64,000 bases of DNA from Sphingomonas sp. Leaf242 (GTDB lineage: Bacteria; Pseudomonadota; Alphaproteobacteria; Sphingomonadales; Sphingomonadaceae). Below the pieces are notes generated by a model, which was not told where the DNA came from, searched no databases, and saw only the letters and a list, made by a program, of their open reading frames with translations. The stretch is from NCBI RefSeq assembly GCF_001422045.1, contig NZ_LMLW01000008.1, forward strand, positions 376,501 through 440,500, in the 5' to 3' direction. Shown here in pieces: positions 1 to 8,386 of the stretch (position 1 is its first letter; each line of letters opens with the position of its first letter). Both the position numbers and the translations under genes were made by a program.

Positions 1-179
1 TCGTAATCCGCGCGCAGCCGCTCCCCCGCCTCGAACTGCCGCGCGTCGATCAGCGCGCGCGACCGCAGCCACCCGAGCGGCGACTCCGCCAGGTTCACGG
101 TCACGGTACGGCCGCGACTCACCCCGGCCGGCTGTGGAACACCCTCCGAATCGACCGTCCGCTCTACCAGTTCGCGCAT
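1..179 (-). CDS. DUF6456 domain-containing protein (3' part outside window)
   Basis: The minus strand has an ATG at 179 and stays open to the window edge, giving about 59 residues that begin MRELVERTVDSEG and include the stretch SPLGWLRSRALIDARQFEAG. The phrase AGERLRADYE that follows is typical of the DUF6456 family of alphaproteobacteria, which has no established function and is often found beside a small XRE regulator, as here. The rest of the gene lies outside the window. The family call comes from recall of the motif, not from a search. Confidence 0.75.
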   Translation of the reverse strand, partial: MRELVERTVDSEGVPQPAGVSRGRTVTVNLAESPLGWLRSRALIDARQFEAGERLRADY

Positions 180-278
180 CCGCCATCTCCCGTTGCGGTT
201 GGCGGTTGCCATATCTGCATGGTTGTAGGACAGAAGAATAACCCATCTGGTTTGGAGTCGTTCGATGATCGCATTGCA

Positions 279-839
279 ATGATCACTGCCATTCGCGAAG
301 TCCGGCGCGCCAAGGGACTGACGCTGGAGGACGTCGCCAAGCGTTGCGCTCCACCGACCACCGCACAGACGGTCGGGCGGCTGGAGACGGGCACGCGCAC
401 CGTCTCGATCGGCTGGCTCAACCGGATTGCCGCGGCACTGGGCGTAGAGGCGAGCGATCTCGTGACATTGCCGGACCGTGCCGACCTGCCCGTCGCCGCG
501 ATCCTCGACGGCCGCGGCGCGCATGCCCCGCGGCGCACCACGACGGCACCGCCACCCCAGGTCGCGCCGGGCCAGATCGCGATCACCGTCGCGGGCGGGG
601 TCGGCGATTATCGCACCGGTGACGTGATCTGGTGCGCGATGGTGGCCCCCGCCGATTTCGCAACCGCACTCAATCGCGACGTCCTCGTCCCGCAACCAGC
701 AGGCCGGTTCGCGTTCGGCAGGCTGATCGCCGTCGGTGGCGCGGTGACGTTGTTACTGCCGAATACCGGTTCGCAATCCCTGAAGATCGAAGATCCCGGC
801 TGGCTCGCAGTTGCAGTGCGACTGATCCGCGATCTTTGA
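279..839 (+). CDS. XRE-type helix-turn-helix transcriptional regulator
   Basis: This 186-residue protein begins MITAIREVRRAKGLTLEDVA and has an N-terminal XRE helix-turn-helix (about residues 1-60, with the recognition-helix region TTAQTVGRLETGTRTVS). A C-terminal part of about 100 residues resembles the peptidase-like or S24-like sensor half of such regulators, but I see no convincing catalytic Ser/Lys pair. The frame is open from an earlier ATG at 219. I prefer 279 because the HTH family normally starts at this point, although neither start has a strong ribosome-binding site. It is divergent from the DUF6456 gene, so the two probably share a control region. Targets are unknown. Confidence 0.8.
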   Translation: MITAIREVRRAKGLTLEDVAKRCAPPTTAQTVGRLETGTRTVSIGWLNRIAAALGVEASDLVTLPDRADLPVAAILDGRGAHAPRRTTTAPPPQVAPGQIAITVAGGVGDYRTGDVIWCAMVAPADFATALNRDVLVPQPAGRFAFGRLIAVGGAVTLLLPNTGSQSLKIEDPGWLAVAVRLIRDL

Positions 840-1433
840 GGGCAGTGGGCGGTGCCCCTGCACGCGGGCCCAAGGAACAGCCTCGCCTTCTTAGATATGC
901 CGTCTGAGTGCTCTTGGTTGCCTCTCGTGCGATCGGCTGCCTCCCTTGCCAGAACAGCCTGCCGCAATGGGCGGGATTTAGCGCTCGCCCGCACCGGCGT
1001 CGCATTGGTCCGACTGCGTCTGGGGGAACGGGAAGGGGTCGTAAGGTTCCTCGCACGACGGCGTCGCGGGGCAAAGACCGCGCCCCACTCCGCCCTCCGA
1101 TGAACGGCCAGAAGCGCCGGCACCAGCTCGACCAGCTCTCACCAGATCTGACACGACACTGTTCCAGTCGTCCACAGGTCGATAAGTTGCGGCATATCGC
1201 CACGACCTGCACGCCTGACAGGATCGGGAGTATCGTTTCCGCTGGCGCCGATCGGCAGCCGTCAGCTGCCCGCGATGCTCTCGATTGTGGCGAAGGCCGC
1301 TCCCTGCGGTGGCGCGGCGACCTGCTTCGCCACGCTCGCCGCGGAGCGTTACTGCTGATTACGCATGATCGGGTGGACACCGATCTCGTCTTTCAGGCGT
1401 TTGGCTATCGACAACCCCGACTACGAGAGCCCG
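840..1433. other. 594-bp gap with no supported gene
   Basis: Several frames are open here because of the high G+C, but none has a recognisable domain, convincing start or ribosome-binding site. I see no tRNA and no copy of the repeat families found elsewhere in the window. The gap may be decayed coding DNA or regulatory DNA for the small ORF that follows; I cannot say which. Confidence 0.4.
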
Positions 1434-1649
1434 ATGACAGACGCCGCAGACATTCTCAACGACATGATACTGGAGCAAACCCGCGAGCCCATGACCCGGG
1501 CAGATGCAGAGGAGCTGGCCGATCGATGGTATGAAGTCGCTATCGGCAACGGTTCAAGCGCCGCAGAAATGCACAACGCTGCCGGAATGCCGGTCCCCGA
1601 CTATATCCTGCAAACGTTCGGCGAAGCAGGGCAGGAACTGATACTGTAG
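1434..1649 (+). CDS. small hypothetical protein (71 aa)
   Basis: This short acidic ORF begins MTDAADILNDMILEQTREPM. It is predicted to be soluble and largely helical, with no signal peptide or membrane segment. A purine-rich GAGAGC lies just upstream of the ATG. I do not recognise a family. Its amino-acid composition is balanced, without the Arg/Pro/Ala excess of the antisense shadows in this region, which is the main reason to think it is real. The long frame that extends upstream from 1365 has no better start. Confidence 0.5.
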   Translation: MTDAADILNDMILEQTREPMTRADAEELADRWYEVAIGNGSSAAEMHNAAGMPVPDYILQTFGEAGQELIL

Positions 1650-1952
1650 TGCGCGCGAGACCAGCTCGACGTCGCACCGAAGCTCGGTGACTTGGTAGGT
1701 ATCTACATCCGATCGCGTTGCCCGGCACCGCGCCCCCTTCCTCGTTGAGGTGATCTCGTTACGGATGATCACGTTGTGAGTTCGCCGGGTTGAACGAGAG
1801 CGTCCCGGCCCTTCGAGACGGCAAACTCGCCTTGGCCCGACGTCCGCACGAAGAATATCGAGGCACGATCGACCGCGACCGACGGTAAAAATTTGCCGGA
1901 GTTCGTGTCGCCCATGCCGGCACCAACAGCGCAGCATGGTCAAGGAAAAGGA
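1650..1952. other. 303-bp gap between the small ORF and tRNA-Val
   Basis: No gene or repeat is recognisable. The open frames on the minus strand run straight through the tRNA-Val gene, so they are not coding. The segment nearest 1953 is the downstream flank of the tRNA on the minus strand, but I see no clear terminator hairpin. Confidence 0.4.
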
Positions 1953-2028
1953 TGGTGGGCGATGACGGGCTCGAACCGCCGACATTCTCGGTGTAAACGA
2001 GACGCTCTACCAACTGAGCTAATCGCCC
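1953..2028 (-). tRNA. tRNA-Val (anticodon TAC), CCA encoded
   Basis: On the minus strand the 76-nt cloverleaf has the acceptor stem GGGCGAT/ATCGCCC, D arm GCTC/GAGC, anticodon stem TCTCG/CGAGA with loop TTTACAC (anticodon TAC), T arm GGCGG/CCGTC with TTCGAGC, discriminator A and an encoded CCA. All stems pair apart from ordinary wobble positions. It reads valine GUA and, by wobble, GUG codons. Confidence 0.97.
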
Positions 2029-2092
2029 CCTCTGGGTTGGATGTCCGATGCCAAAGCCGGGCGGCGGGGGCAAGCTAAAAGGGCGCGGACCG

Positions 2093-3034
2093 TCACGGAA
2101 TCCGCAGGTCGGCGCCTCTGGTGGCCACGATATACCCGCGCATCGCCTCGCTCGCGCGGTCCGACAGCACCATGAACGCGCGCCGCCGGTCGTGCAGGTC
2201 GGGACGGCGTTCGAACAGCCCGGTGTCGGTCATCCGCGCGATCCAGCGCAGCGCAGTGGTCGGCGCGACCGCGGCGGCGATGCACAGGCTGGAGACCGAA
2301 ACGCGTCCCCGCTCGAGTTCGGCGGCATAGAGATCGAGCAGCATGTCCCAGCCGGGATCCTCGAACAACGCGGTGCCGAAGAACTGGTCGCGCAGCCGCC
2401 GCGCGCGGATCGCCCGCCGGACATCGGCGGCGCTCGGCTCGGCCAGCGACGGCGGCGCGCCGTAGCGGTTCGTCCGGTCGCCGACGATCGGCGGGGTGGA
2501 GGCATCCTCGTCGATCTCCGCGCGCGTCAGTCGGGCGAGCGCCTCGGCGATCCGTGCCACCTCGGTGTTCAGCCGTTCCAGCCGCGTCCCATCGGTCTCG
2601 CGCCCGACATCGAACACGCCCGCGGGACTGCGCGCACGTTCCGCGGCGACGATGATCGCCGCGACGCAGTCCGCAACGCTCGGATCGACCAGCAGGATCG
2701 TCCCGCCGCCGAGCGTCGCCGCCGCGACCGCGTCGATCTGGTCGCTCCCCATCGCGACCACCAGCCCCGCGTCGAGCACGGCGGCGCGCTCGACGATCCG
2801 CGGCAGGTGTTCGGCAAGCACCGCGACTTCCACCCCTGCGGTCTCGACCACGACGACCTGAGGCGCGGCGTGCAGGCCGAACGGCGCCTGCCAGTCGATC
2901 CTGGCGACCACCCGCCCCTCCATCGCGGCGAGTGCGGCGGCGAACCGGTCGGGCGCGTCCGCACTCGCGACAAGGACTGCGGCGATCCCGGTATCGTAAC
3001 GCGTGTCGGCAGAATCTCCGCCCGGTAGGATCAT
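2093..3034 (-). CDS. MarR-like winged-helix transcriptional regulator
   Basis: The product is 313 residues if it starts at the ATG at 3034, which has GGAG six bases upstream; the frame is open to 3085. The last 100 residues look like a MarR-type winged helix: SVSSLCIAAAVAPTTALRW is the helix-turn-helix, followed by a wing-like FERRPDLHDRRRAFMVLS, where the DxRR pattern is typical of MarR proteins. The N-terminal 180 residues have alternating strands and helices like a degenerate receiver or Rossmann sensor domain. The gene stands alone between tRNA-Val and the transhydrogenase operon. Ligand and targets are unknown. Confidence 0.7.
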   Translation of the reverse strand: MILPGGDSADTRYDTGIAAVLVASADAPDRFAAALAAMEGRVVARIDWQAPFGLHAAPQVVVVETAGVEVAVLAEHLPRIVERAAVLDAGLVVAMGSDQIDAVAAATLGGGTILLVDPSVADCVAAIIVAAERARSPAGVFDVGRETDGTRLERLNTEVARIAEALARLTRAEIDEDASTPPIVGDRTNRYGAPPSLAEPSAADVRRAIRARRLRDQFFGTALFEDPGWDMLLDLYAAELERGRVSVSSLCIAAAVAPTTALRWIARMTDTGLFERRPDLHDRRRAFMVLSDRASEAMRGYIVATRGADLRIP

Positions 3035-3145
3035 GATCATCTCCGCTGTGTCGCGAAGACTAACCTCGATCATCCTCAAAGCCACACGCGAACTGGGTCG
3101 AGTTTCGTTGGACTTTCACGCCTGCTCAACAAGGTTGCGTTCGAC

Positions 3146-4642
3146 CTAGTCTAGCGCCTTGACGATATCCTCGACCATCTTCTTGGCATCGGCGAGCAGC
3201 ATCATCGTATTGTCGCGGTAGAACAGCTCGTTATCGACGCCTGCATAGCCGACTCCGCCCATCGAGCGCTTGATGAACAATACCGTCTTTGCCTTCTCGA
3301 CGTCGAGCACGGGCATGCCGTAGATCGGCGAGGACTTGTCGGTCTTGGCGGCGGGGTTGGTCACGTCGTTCGCGCCGATCACGAAGGCGACGTCGGTCTG
3401 CGCGAACTCGCTGTTGATGTCCTCCAGCTCGAACACGTCGTCATACGGCACGTTCGCCTCTGCCAGCAGCACGTTCATGTGCCCCGGCATGCGGCCCGCA
3501 ACGGGGTGGATCGCGTATTTCACACGGACGCCCTCGGCCTTCAGCTTGTCGCCCATCTCGCGCAGGACGTGCTGCGCCTGCGCGACTGCCATGCCGTAGC
3601 CGGGGACGATGATGACCTGTTCCGCCTGGCTCATGAGGAACGCGGCGTCCTCCGCCGAGCCGCGTTTCCACGGCCGATCGCTCGCGACCGCGCCGCCGCT
3701 GGTGTCCGCGACCGCGCCGAAGCCCCCCGCGATGACGCTGATGAAGCTGCGGTTCATCGCGCGGCACATGATGTAGCTGAGGATCGCGCCCGAACTGCCG
3801 ACCAGCGCGCCGGTGATGATCATCGCGCTGTTGTGGAGCGTGAAGCCCATCGCCGCCGCCGCCCAGCCCGAATAGGAATTGAGCATGCTGACCACCACCG
3901 GCATGTCCGCGCCGCCGATCGGGACGATCAGCAGGAAGCCGATGACGAAGCTCAGCAGCGTGATCGCCCAGAAGATCCACGGTGCCTGGTCGGTGACGAA
4001 ATACGCGATCAGGCCGAGGATGGCGGCAAGCAGCGCGAGGTTGATGACGTGGCGGCCGGGCAGCATGATCGGCTTGCCGCCCATGTTGCCGTTGAGTTTC
4101 AGGAACGCGATGACCGAGCCCGAGAAGGTGATCGCGCCGATCGCCACGCCTAGACCGAGTTCGATCCGGCTGACCGGGTGGATGACCGCGAACGGCTGGC
4201 CGATCAGCGGAATTACGAGGTCGGAGATCCCGAATGCCTGCGGGTTGAGATACGCCGCAACGCCAACCAGCACCGCGGCGAGACCGACGAGCGAATGGAA
4301 TGCGGCCACGAGCTGCGGCATCGCGGTCATCGCGATCCGTCGCGCGGTGACGAGGCCGATCGCGGCGCCGACACCGATCGCCGCGAGGATTTCGACGACG
4401 GTGGTCCAGTCGATAGCGCGCACGACTATCGTGGGTCCGATGTCCGCAACCAGAGCATGCTGGACGAAGGGCACATGCGTCACCAGCGTGGTGACGACCG
4501 CGATCGTCATGCCGATGATGCCAAAGCGATTGCCGCGCTGGCTCGACGCCGGGCTCGACAGCCCGCGTAACGCGAGGATGAAGCACACCCCCGCGACCAG
4601 ATAGGCGAGCGATGCCCAGGGGCTGACCGTCAGTTCATGCAT
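3146..4642 (-). CDS. pntB: NAD(P) transhydrogenase subunit beta
   Basis: This 498-residue integral membrane protein is the beta subunit of the proton-translocating transhydrogenase, which uses the proton gradient to reduce NADP+ with NADH. About nine hydrophobic segments occupy residues 1-270. The C-terminal NADP(H)-binding domain III starts near residue 310 and has the Rossmann stretch VIIVPGYGMAVAQAQH and the later GANDVTNPAA and YAGVDNELF motifs. A GAGGGGA ribosome-binding site precedes the ATG at 4642. It is the last gene of the operon, 27 bases after the small alpha-2 gene. Length and motifs are normal for the family. Confidence 0.97.
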   Translation of the reverse strand: MHELTVSPWASLAYLVAGVCFILALRGLSSPASSQRGNRFGIIGMTIAVVTTLVTHVPFVQHALVADIGPTIVVRAIDWTTVVEILAAIGVGAAIGLVTARRIAMTAMPQLVAAFHSLVGLAAVLVGVAAYLNPQAFGISDLVIPLIGQPFAVIHPVSRIELGLGVAIGAITFSGSVIAFLKLNGNMGGKPIMLPGRHVINLALLAAILGLIAYFVTDQAPWIFWAITLLSFVIGFLLIVPIGGADMPVVVSMLNSYSGWAAAAMGFTLHNSAMIITGALVGSSGAILSYIMCRAMNRSFISVIAGGFGAVADTSGGAVASDRPWKRGSAEDAAFLMSQAEQVIIVPGYGMAVAQAQHVLREMGDKLKAEGVRVKYAIHPVAGRMPGHMNVLLAEANVPYDDVFELEDINSEFAQTDVAFVIGANDVTNPAAKTDKSSPIYGMPVLDVEKAKTVLFIKRSMGGVGYAGVDNELFYRDNTMMLLADAKKMVEDIVKALD

Positions 4643-4669
4643 CTCGCGTCCCCTCGCGTACCGTATCGC

Positions 4670-4987
4670 TCACTTGCTCGTGGCAGGCGCGACCGGCCGT
4701 TCCTTTTTCTTGTACATCGCCAGCATCCGCGCGGTGACCGCGAAACCGCCGAAGATATTGATGCTCGCCAGCACGACCGCGAGCAGCCCGAGCGCCTTGG
4801 CGACGCCCGATCCGGCGCCGATGCCGGCCGCAGCGGCGGCAATCAGCGCCCCGACGATGATGACCGAGGAGATCGCATTGGTCACCGCCATCAACGGCGT
4901 GTGAAGCGCCGGCGTCACCGCCCAGACGACGAAATACCCGACGAAACACGCCAGCACGAAGATCGACAGGATCGCGATAAAGTCCAT
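4670..4987 (-). CDS. pntAB: NAD(P) transhydrogenase subunit alpha, part 2
   Basis: This 105-residue membrane protein begins [18 protein letters not shown] and holds three or four hydrophobic helices. It corresponds to the membrane part of the alpha subunit, which is a separate gene in many alphaproteobacteria. The ribosome-binding site GGGGAGGA, seven bases before the ATG, is formed by the outer end of the inverted repeat that bounds the DUF559 cassette. It lies one base after the DUF559 stop codon. The protein completes the proton channel together with pntB. Confidence 0.93.
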   Translation of the reverse strand: MDFIAILSIFVLACFVGYFVVWAVTPALHTPLMAVTNAISSVIIVGALIAAAAAGIGAGSGVAKALGLLAVVLASINIFGGFAVTARMLAMYKKKERPVAPATSK

Positions 4988-4988
4988 C

Positions 4989-5441
4989 TTATTCCTCCCC
5001 GGCACGGGGAGGGGGACCGGCCGCAGGCTGGTGGAGGGGGCTGGCCGCGGACGATACGATCATCGTCACCACGGCCTCGATATCCCTCAGCACGTCGCCT
5101 GCTGCCACTCGCAACACCCGGTGGCCATTCTGTTCAAAAAACTGATCGCGATCGGCGTCGCGTTGGGGACGGTCGCCGCGTCCGTGAAATTCGCCATCTA
5201 CTTCGACCGCGAGCTTGGCGGCGGCGCAGTAGAAGTCGCAGACGTATGGACCGATGGGATGCTGGTGGCGGAACTTGACGCCGGTTTTCTTTCCCCGGAG
5301 CTGCTCCCATAGCAGCACTTCCGGGAGGCTCATTTCGCGCCGCAATTTGCGCACCAGCGATACTTCTGGACGTAGCGTGTGCGGGACGCCCCCTCCACCG
5401 GCTGCGCCGGTCCCCCTCCCCGTGCCGGGGAGGATTATCAT
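4989..5441 (-). CDS. DUF559 endonuclease-like protein inserted in the pnt operon
   Basis: The frame encodes 150 residues. Residues 35-125 match the DUF559 family (Vsr/PD-(D/E)XK-like fold): [18 protein letters not shown], then [16 protein letters not shown] and [10 protein letters not shown] with the acidic D...ExD pattern. About 25 N-terminal and 18 C-terminal residues are encoded by the flanking inverted repeats. The ATG overlaps the pntA stop (ATGA) and its TAA ends one base before the pntAB start, so it is perfectly nested in the operon. The true start could instead be a GTG or later codon beyond the repeat. DUF559 proteins are thought to be DNA-processing enzymes, but no activity is established. 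Confidence 0.88.
   Translation of the reverse strand: MIILPGTGRGTGAAGGGGVPHTLRPEVSLVRKLRREMSLPEVLLWEQLRGKKTGVKFRHQHPIGPYVCDFYCAAAKLAVEVDGEFHGRGDRPQRDADRDQFFEQNGHRVLRVAAGDVLRDIEAVVTMIVSSAASPLHQPAAGPPPRAGEE
4994..5040. repeat. Family J: DUF559 cassette terminal inverted repeat, pntAB side
   Basis: About 46 bp reading cctccccggcacggggag and then a G-rich run ending in gtggaggggg. It is an imperfect inverted copy of 5387-5434, and its outermost 20 bp are themselves a small hairpin (CCCCGGCACGGGG). On the minus strand its end gives GGGGAGGA, the likely ribosome-binding site of pntAB. Confidence 0.9.
5387..5434. repeat. Family J: DUF559 cassette terminal inverted repeat, pntA side
   Basis: This is the inverted partner of 4994-5040, with about 90% identity between arms by eye. 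It starts four bases beyond the pntA stop codon, in the 3' flank. Short AAT triplets occur on the outer side of both arms and could be a 3-bp target duplication, but that is too short to be sure. Confidence 0.88.
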
Positions 5442-6559
5442 GCCAGCAGCCTTGGGTTCACGATCTTGCCGCCCTGCGTAAGGCGAATCGCGTCGCCGAT
5501 TTCGGCGTCGAGCACGGGCTTGCCCGCCTCCTTGTCCCAGAAGGCGTTGAGGAAGTTGTACAGGTTGCGTGAGAACAAGGCGCTGGCATCCGCCGCCAAT
5601 CGAGACGACACGTTGCGATGGCCGACGATCTTCACCCCGTTCACCACGACCACTTCGCCCGCGACCGAACCTTCGACGTTGCCGCCCTGTTCGACCGCGA
5701 GATCGACGATCACCGAGCCCGGCTTCATGCTTGCGACCTGCGCCGCCGAGATCAGACGCGGTGCGGCGCGTCCTGGGATCAGCGCGGTGGTGATGACGAT
5801 GTCCTGCTTGGCGATATGCCCCGAGACGAGCTCGGCCTGCGCAGCCTGGTATTCGGGCGACATCTCGCCGGCATATCCACCCGTTCCCTCGCCTTCGATC
5901 CCGGCGACGTTCTCGACGAAGATCGGTTTCGCACCCAGTGACTGGATTTGCTCGCGAGTTGCCGCGCGCACGTCGGTCGCCGACACCTGAGCGCCGAGCC
6001 GCCGTGCGGTCGCGATTGCCTGGAGTCCGGCGACGCCGACGCCCATCACGAACGCCTTGGCCGCGCTGATCGTGCCCGCCGCGGTCATCATCATCGGAAA
6101 CGCGCGGTCATATTCGGCGGCGGCGTCGAGCACCGCCTTGTACCCCGACAGGTTCGATTGCGACGACAGGATATCCATCGACTGCGCGCGCGTGATCCGC
6201 GGCATGAATTCCATCGCCAGCGCCTCGTACCCCGCCGCGGCATAGGCGTCGACGCGGGCGCGCTCTGCAAATGGATTGAGGCTCGCGACGATCCACACCC
6301 CCGGGGCGACCCCGTCCAGCGTTGCAGGATCAGGTCCCTGCACCCCGAGCACGATCTCCGCACCCGCCAGCGTCGCCGCACGATCGCCGACCGATGCGCC
6401 CGCATCGGCGTACGCGGCATCGGCGATCGAAGCCGCCTCGCCCGCCCCCGCCTCGACCGCCAGCGTCGCGCCCAGCGCGATGAACTTCTTGACCGTTTCC
6501 GGCGTCGCGGAAACCCGCCGCTCGCCGTCCGCTTGTTCTTTCAGGACGGCGATCTTCAT
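5438..6559 (-). CDS. pntA: NAD(P) transhydrogenase subunit alpha, part 1
   Basis: This 373-residue soluble domain I of the transhydrogenase binds NAD(H). It begins MKIAVLKEQADGERRVSATP, typical of the alanine dehydrogenase/PntA N-terminal domain. VGVAGLQAIATARRLGAQV is the nucleotide-binding GxGxxG-like turn and GYAGEMSPEYQAAQ is the family signature. In enteric bacteria this part is fused to the membrane segment; here, as usual in alphaproteobacteria, that segment is a separate gene, with a DUF559 cassette between the two. The start lies five bases after the small upstream gene. Confidence 0.96.
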   Translation of the reverse strand: MKIAVLKEQADGERRVSATPETVKKFIALGATLAVEAGAGEAASIADAAYADAGASVGDRAATLAGAEIVLGVQGPDPATLDGVAPGVWIVASLNPFAERARVDAYAAAGYEALAMEFMPRITRAQSMDILSSQSNLSGYKAVLDAAAEYDRAFPMMMTAAGTISAAKAFVMGVGVAGLQAIATARRLGAQVSATDVRAATREQIQSLGAKPIFVENVAGIEGEGTGGYAGEMSPEYQAAQAELVSGHIAKQDIVITTALIPGRAAPRLISAAQVASMKPGSVIVDLAVEQGGNVEGSVAGEVVVVNGVKIVGHRNVSSRLAADASALFSRNLYNFLNAFWDKEAGKPVLDAEIGDAIRLTQGGKIVNPRLLA

Positions 6560-6563
6560 GCGC

Positions 6564-6686
6564 TTAGTGGATCAGCCAGATGACGAGCGCGACGACCAGC
6601 GCGCATCCGACCGCGCCCCATTTCATCATCCCCGTCACGCTCGAATAGGTCGCCGCATGCGCCTTCATGTCTCCGTTGCCGGCCAT
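6564..6686 (-). CDS. aa3-type cytochrome c oxidase subunit IV-like peptide
   Basis: This 40-residue peptide begins MAGNGDMKAHAATYSSV and ends in one membrane helix (KWGAVGCALVVALVIWLI). It matches the pattern of the bacterial aa3 oxidase subunit IV family: a short soluble head with a His in a KAH motif, followed by a single helix. It heads the transhydrogenase operon, ending five bases before pntA. No other oxidase gene is in the window, so its link may be to the transhydrogenase or simply positional. It is too short for most gene finders. Confidence 0.82.
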   Translation of the reverse strand: MAGNGDMKAHAATYSSVTGMMKWGAVGCALVVALVIWLIH

Positions 6687-6836
6687 GGTTCGTGCCCCAA
6701 TCCTGTGAGTGCCATCCTCTATGAGCGCGACCTTAACCGGCACGGGCGCTATCGCCAAGCCCGAGTGCACGGCGCTTTTAAGTCGCTCTTTACCCGGCTG
6801 CGCTATTGCACGTGCCGGAACGGGACAGGATTCGCC

Positions 6837-8252
6837 ATGACGCGCAACGGGCAGCGCCTTCTACTGCTGATCGACGAAGAGCCTGCGCAGCGCCGGCTGG
6901 TGGCGGCGCTTGCCACGCGTGGCGGCTGGCGCGCGATCTTCGCGACCGATGGCGAGATGGCGATCGCGACGCTCGGGACGCAGGACGGGATGCAGCTCGA
7001 TGCGATCGTCCTCGATCACTCGGCGCCCGATGCCGACGCGACGGGTCTCATCGCCGCGTTGCGCGAACGTCGGCCGGCGCTGCCGATCCTGATGCTGACC
7101 GCGAACGGATCGGTGTCGCACGCCGTCGCTGCGATGCGCGCGGGCGCCACCGACTTCCTGGTCAAGCCGCTCGCGCCCGACCGCTTTCTCGCCGCGCTCG
7201 ACACCGCTGTCGGCGCCACGTCCACCGGCGAACTCCGCCCCCTTACCGAGAAAATACCTGCGCTGCTCGGGTTCGACGAGATCGTCGGATCGTCGCCGGA
7301 TTTCCGTGCCGCGCTGGCCATCGCCGCCAAGGCTGCGCGGGCACGCGTTTCGGTGTTGCTGGAAGGCGAGATCGGCGTGGGCAAGGACGTCATCGCCGAA
7401 GCCATCCACGCCGCCTCGCCCCGCGCCAAGAAACCGATGATGAGCGTCAATTGCGGTGAGGTCTCGGCCAACCTCGTCGAATCGGAGCTGTTCGGCCACG
7501 AAATGGGCGCGTTCACCGGTGCGTTCGAGCGCAAGACCGGTCGCTTTCGGGAGGCCGACGGCGGGACGCTGTTCCTCGACGAGATCAGCGAAATGCCGCT
7601 CGAGGCGCAGGCCAAGCTGCTCCACGTGCTCCAGACGGGCGAGGTCCACGCGATCGGCGCGCGCCATCCGCACGATGTCGATGTCCGGGTCATCGCCGCC
7701 AGCAACACGCCTTTGCTCGACGAAGTCGAGGCCGGCCGGTTCCGCGAAGACCTGTATTACCGGCTTAACGTGGTCCAGGTCATGATCCCGCCGTTGCGCG
7801 AGCGGACCGGCGACATTCCAGCACTGGCACGCCACCTGCTCGCGCGGATCGCCGAACAACCAGGGTTGCGGTCGCTGGGCATTACCGATTCCGCGCTGGC
7901 GCTGCTGGTTCAATACGACTGGCCGGGCAATGTTCGTCAGTTGCAGAACGCACTTTTCCGCGCAGCCGTGCTCTGCGAGGACGCTGCGCTGACCGAAGAC
8001 GATTTCCCGCAGATCGCCGCGCTGGGCAATCGTCGCCGTATTCCCGCTACGGTTGCGGCGGGCGGCGGCGGCGTTACGCTGTTCCGCGCCGACGGCAACC
8101 TTCGCGCGCTCGAGGAAATCGAGGCCGATGTGATCCGTCTGGCGATCGGCCATTATCGCGGTCGGATGACCGAAGTCGCGCGGCGGCTCGGGATCGGGCG
8201 ATCGACATTGTATCGCAAGCTCGGCGAACTGGGCATCGACAACGCCGCCTGA
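6837..8252 (+). CDS. sigma-54-dependent response regulator (NtrC family)
   Basis: This 471-residue protein has three domains. A receiver covers about residues 1-125, with phospho-acceptor Asp in AIVLDHSAPD and the conserved Lys in LVKPL. The acidic pair is Asp-Glu (LIDEEP). An AAA+ sigma-54 activation domain covers about 145-385, with Walker A GEIGVGKD, the sigma-54 contact loop GAFTGA, Walker B GGTLFLDEI and the R finger region YYRLNV. A C-terminal FIS-type helix-turn-helix ends in EVARRLGIGRSTLYRKL. The frame is open upstream, but the ATG at 6837 is where the receiver begins. No histidine kinase is adjacent, so the cognate sensor and promoters are unknown. Confidence 0.92.
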   Translation: MTRNGQRLLLLIDEEPAQRRLVAALATRGGWRAIFATDGEMAIATLGTQDGMQLDAIVLDHSAPDADATGLIAALRERRPALPILMLTANGSVSHAVAAMRAGATDFLVKPLAPDRFLAALDTAVGATSTGELRPLTEKIPALLGFDEIVGSSPDFRAALAIAAKAARARVSVLLEGEIGVGKDVIAEAIHAASPRAKKPMMSVNCGEVSANLVESELFGHEMGAFTGAFERKTGRFREADGGTLFLDEISEMPLEAQAKLLHVLQTGEVHAIGARHPHDVDVRVIAASNTPLLDEVEAGRFREDLYYRLNVVQVMIPPLRERTGDIPALARHLLARIAEQPGLRSLGITDSALALLVQYDWPGNVRQLQNALFRAAVLCEDAALTEDDFPQIAALGNRRRIPATVAAGGGGVTLFRADGNLRALEEIEADVIRLAIGHYRGRMTEVARRLGIGRSTLYRKLGELGIDNAA

Positions 8253-8386
8253 TGGGCGGCTCGTCTTTGGCAGGACGCTGTCGCCAGGTCTCGGCTGCGT
8301 CTTGCGGGCCGCATCCGAGGCACCTCGAGATTTGGCGGCTCCCGCCTAGGCCGCAAATGTACGTCGGTGCATGCCTGACAAGAGCG

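Noticed and set aside
908-1534. 208-codon plus-strand open frame
   Set aside because: Arg/Pro-rich composition without domain or ribosome-binding site, typical of chance frames at this G+C, and it overlaps the better small ORF at 1434.
1759-2073. Minus-strand open frame running through tRNA-Val
   Set aside because: Its middle (QLVERLVYTENVGGSSPSSP) is the translated tRNA; this is a well-known false gene.
3441-4586. Long antisense-like frame of 381 codons within pntB
   Set aside because: It is a shadow of pntB in another frame, with extreme Arg/His content and no recognisable domain.
6861-8153. 430-codon antisense frame opposite the NtrC-class gene
   Set aside because: The plus-strand protein has all domain motifs; the antisense frame has none.
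8253-8386. A terminator between the NtrC-class and bestrophin genes
   Set aside because: ATTTGGCGGC and GCCGCAAAT can pair with a bulge, but there is no T-run on either strand.
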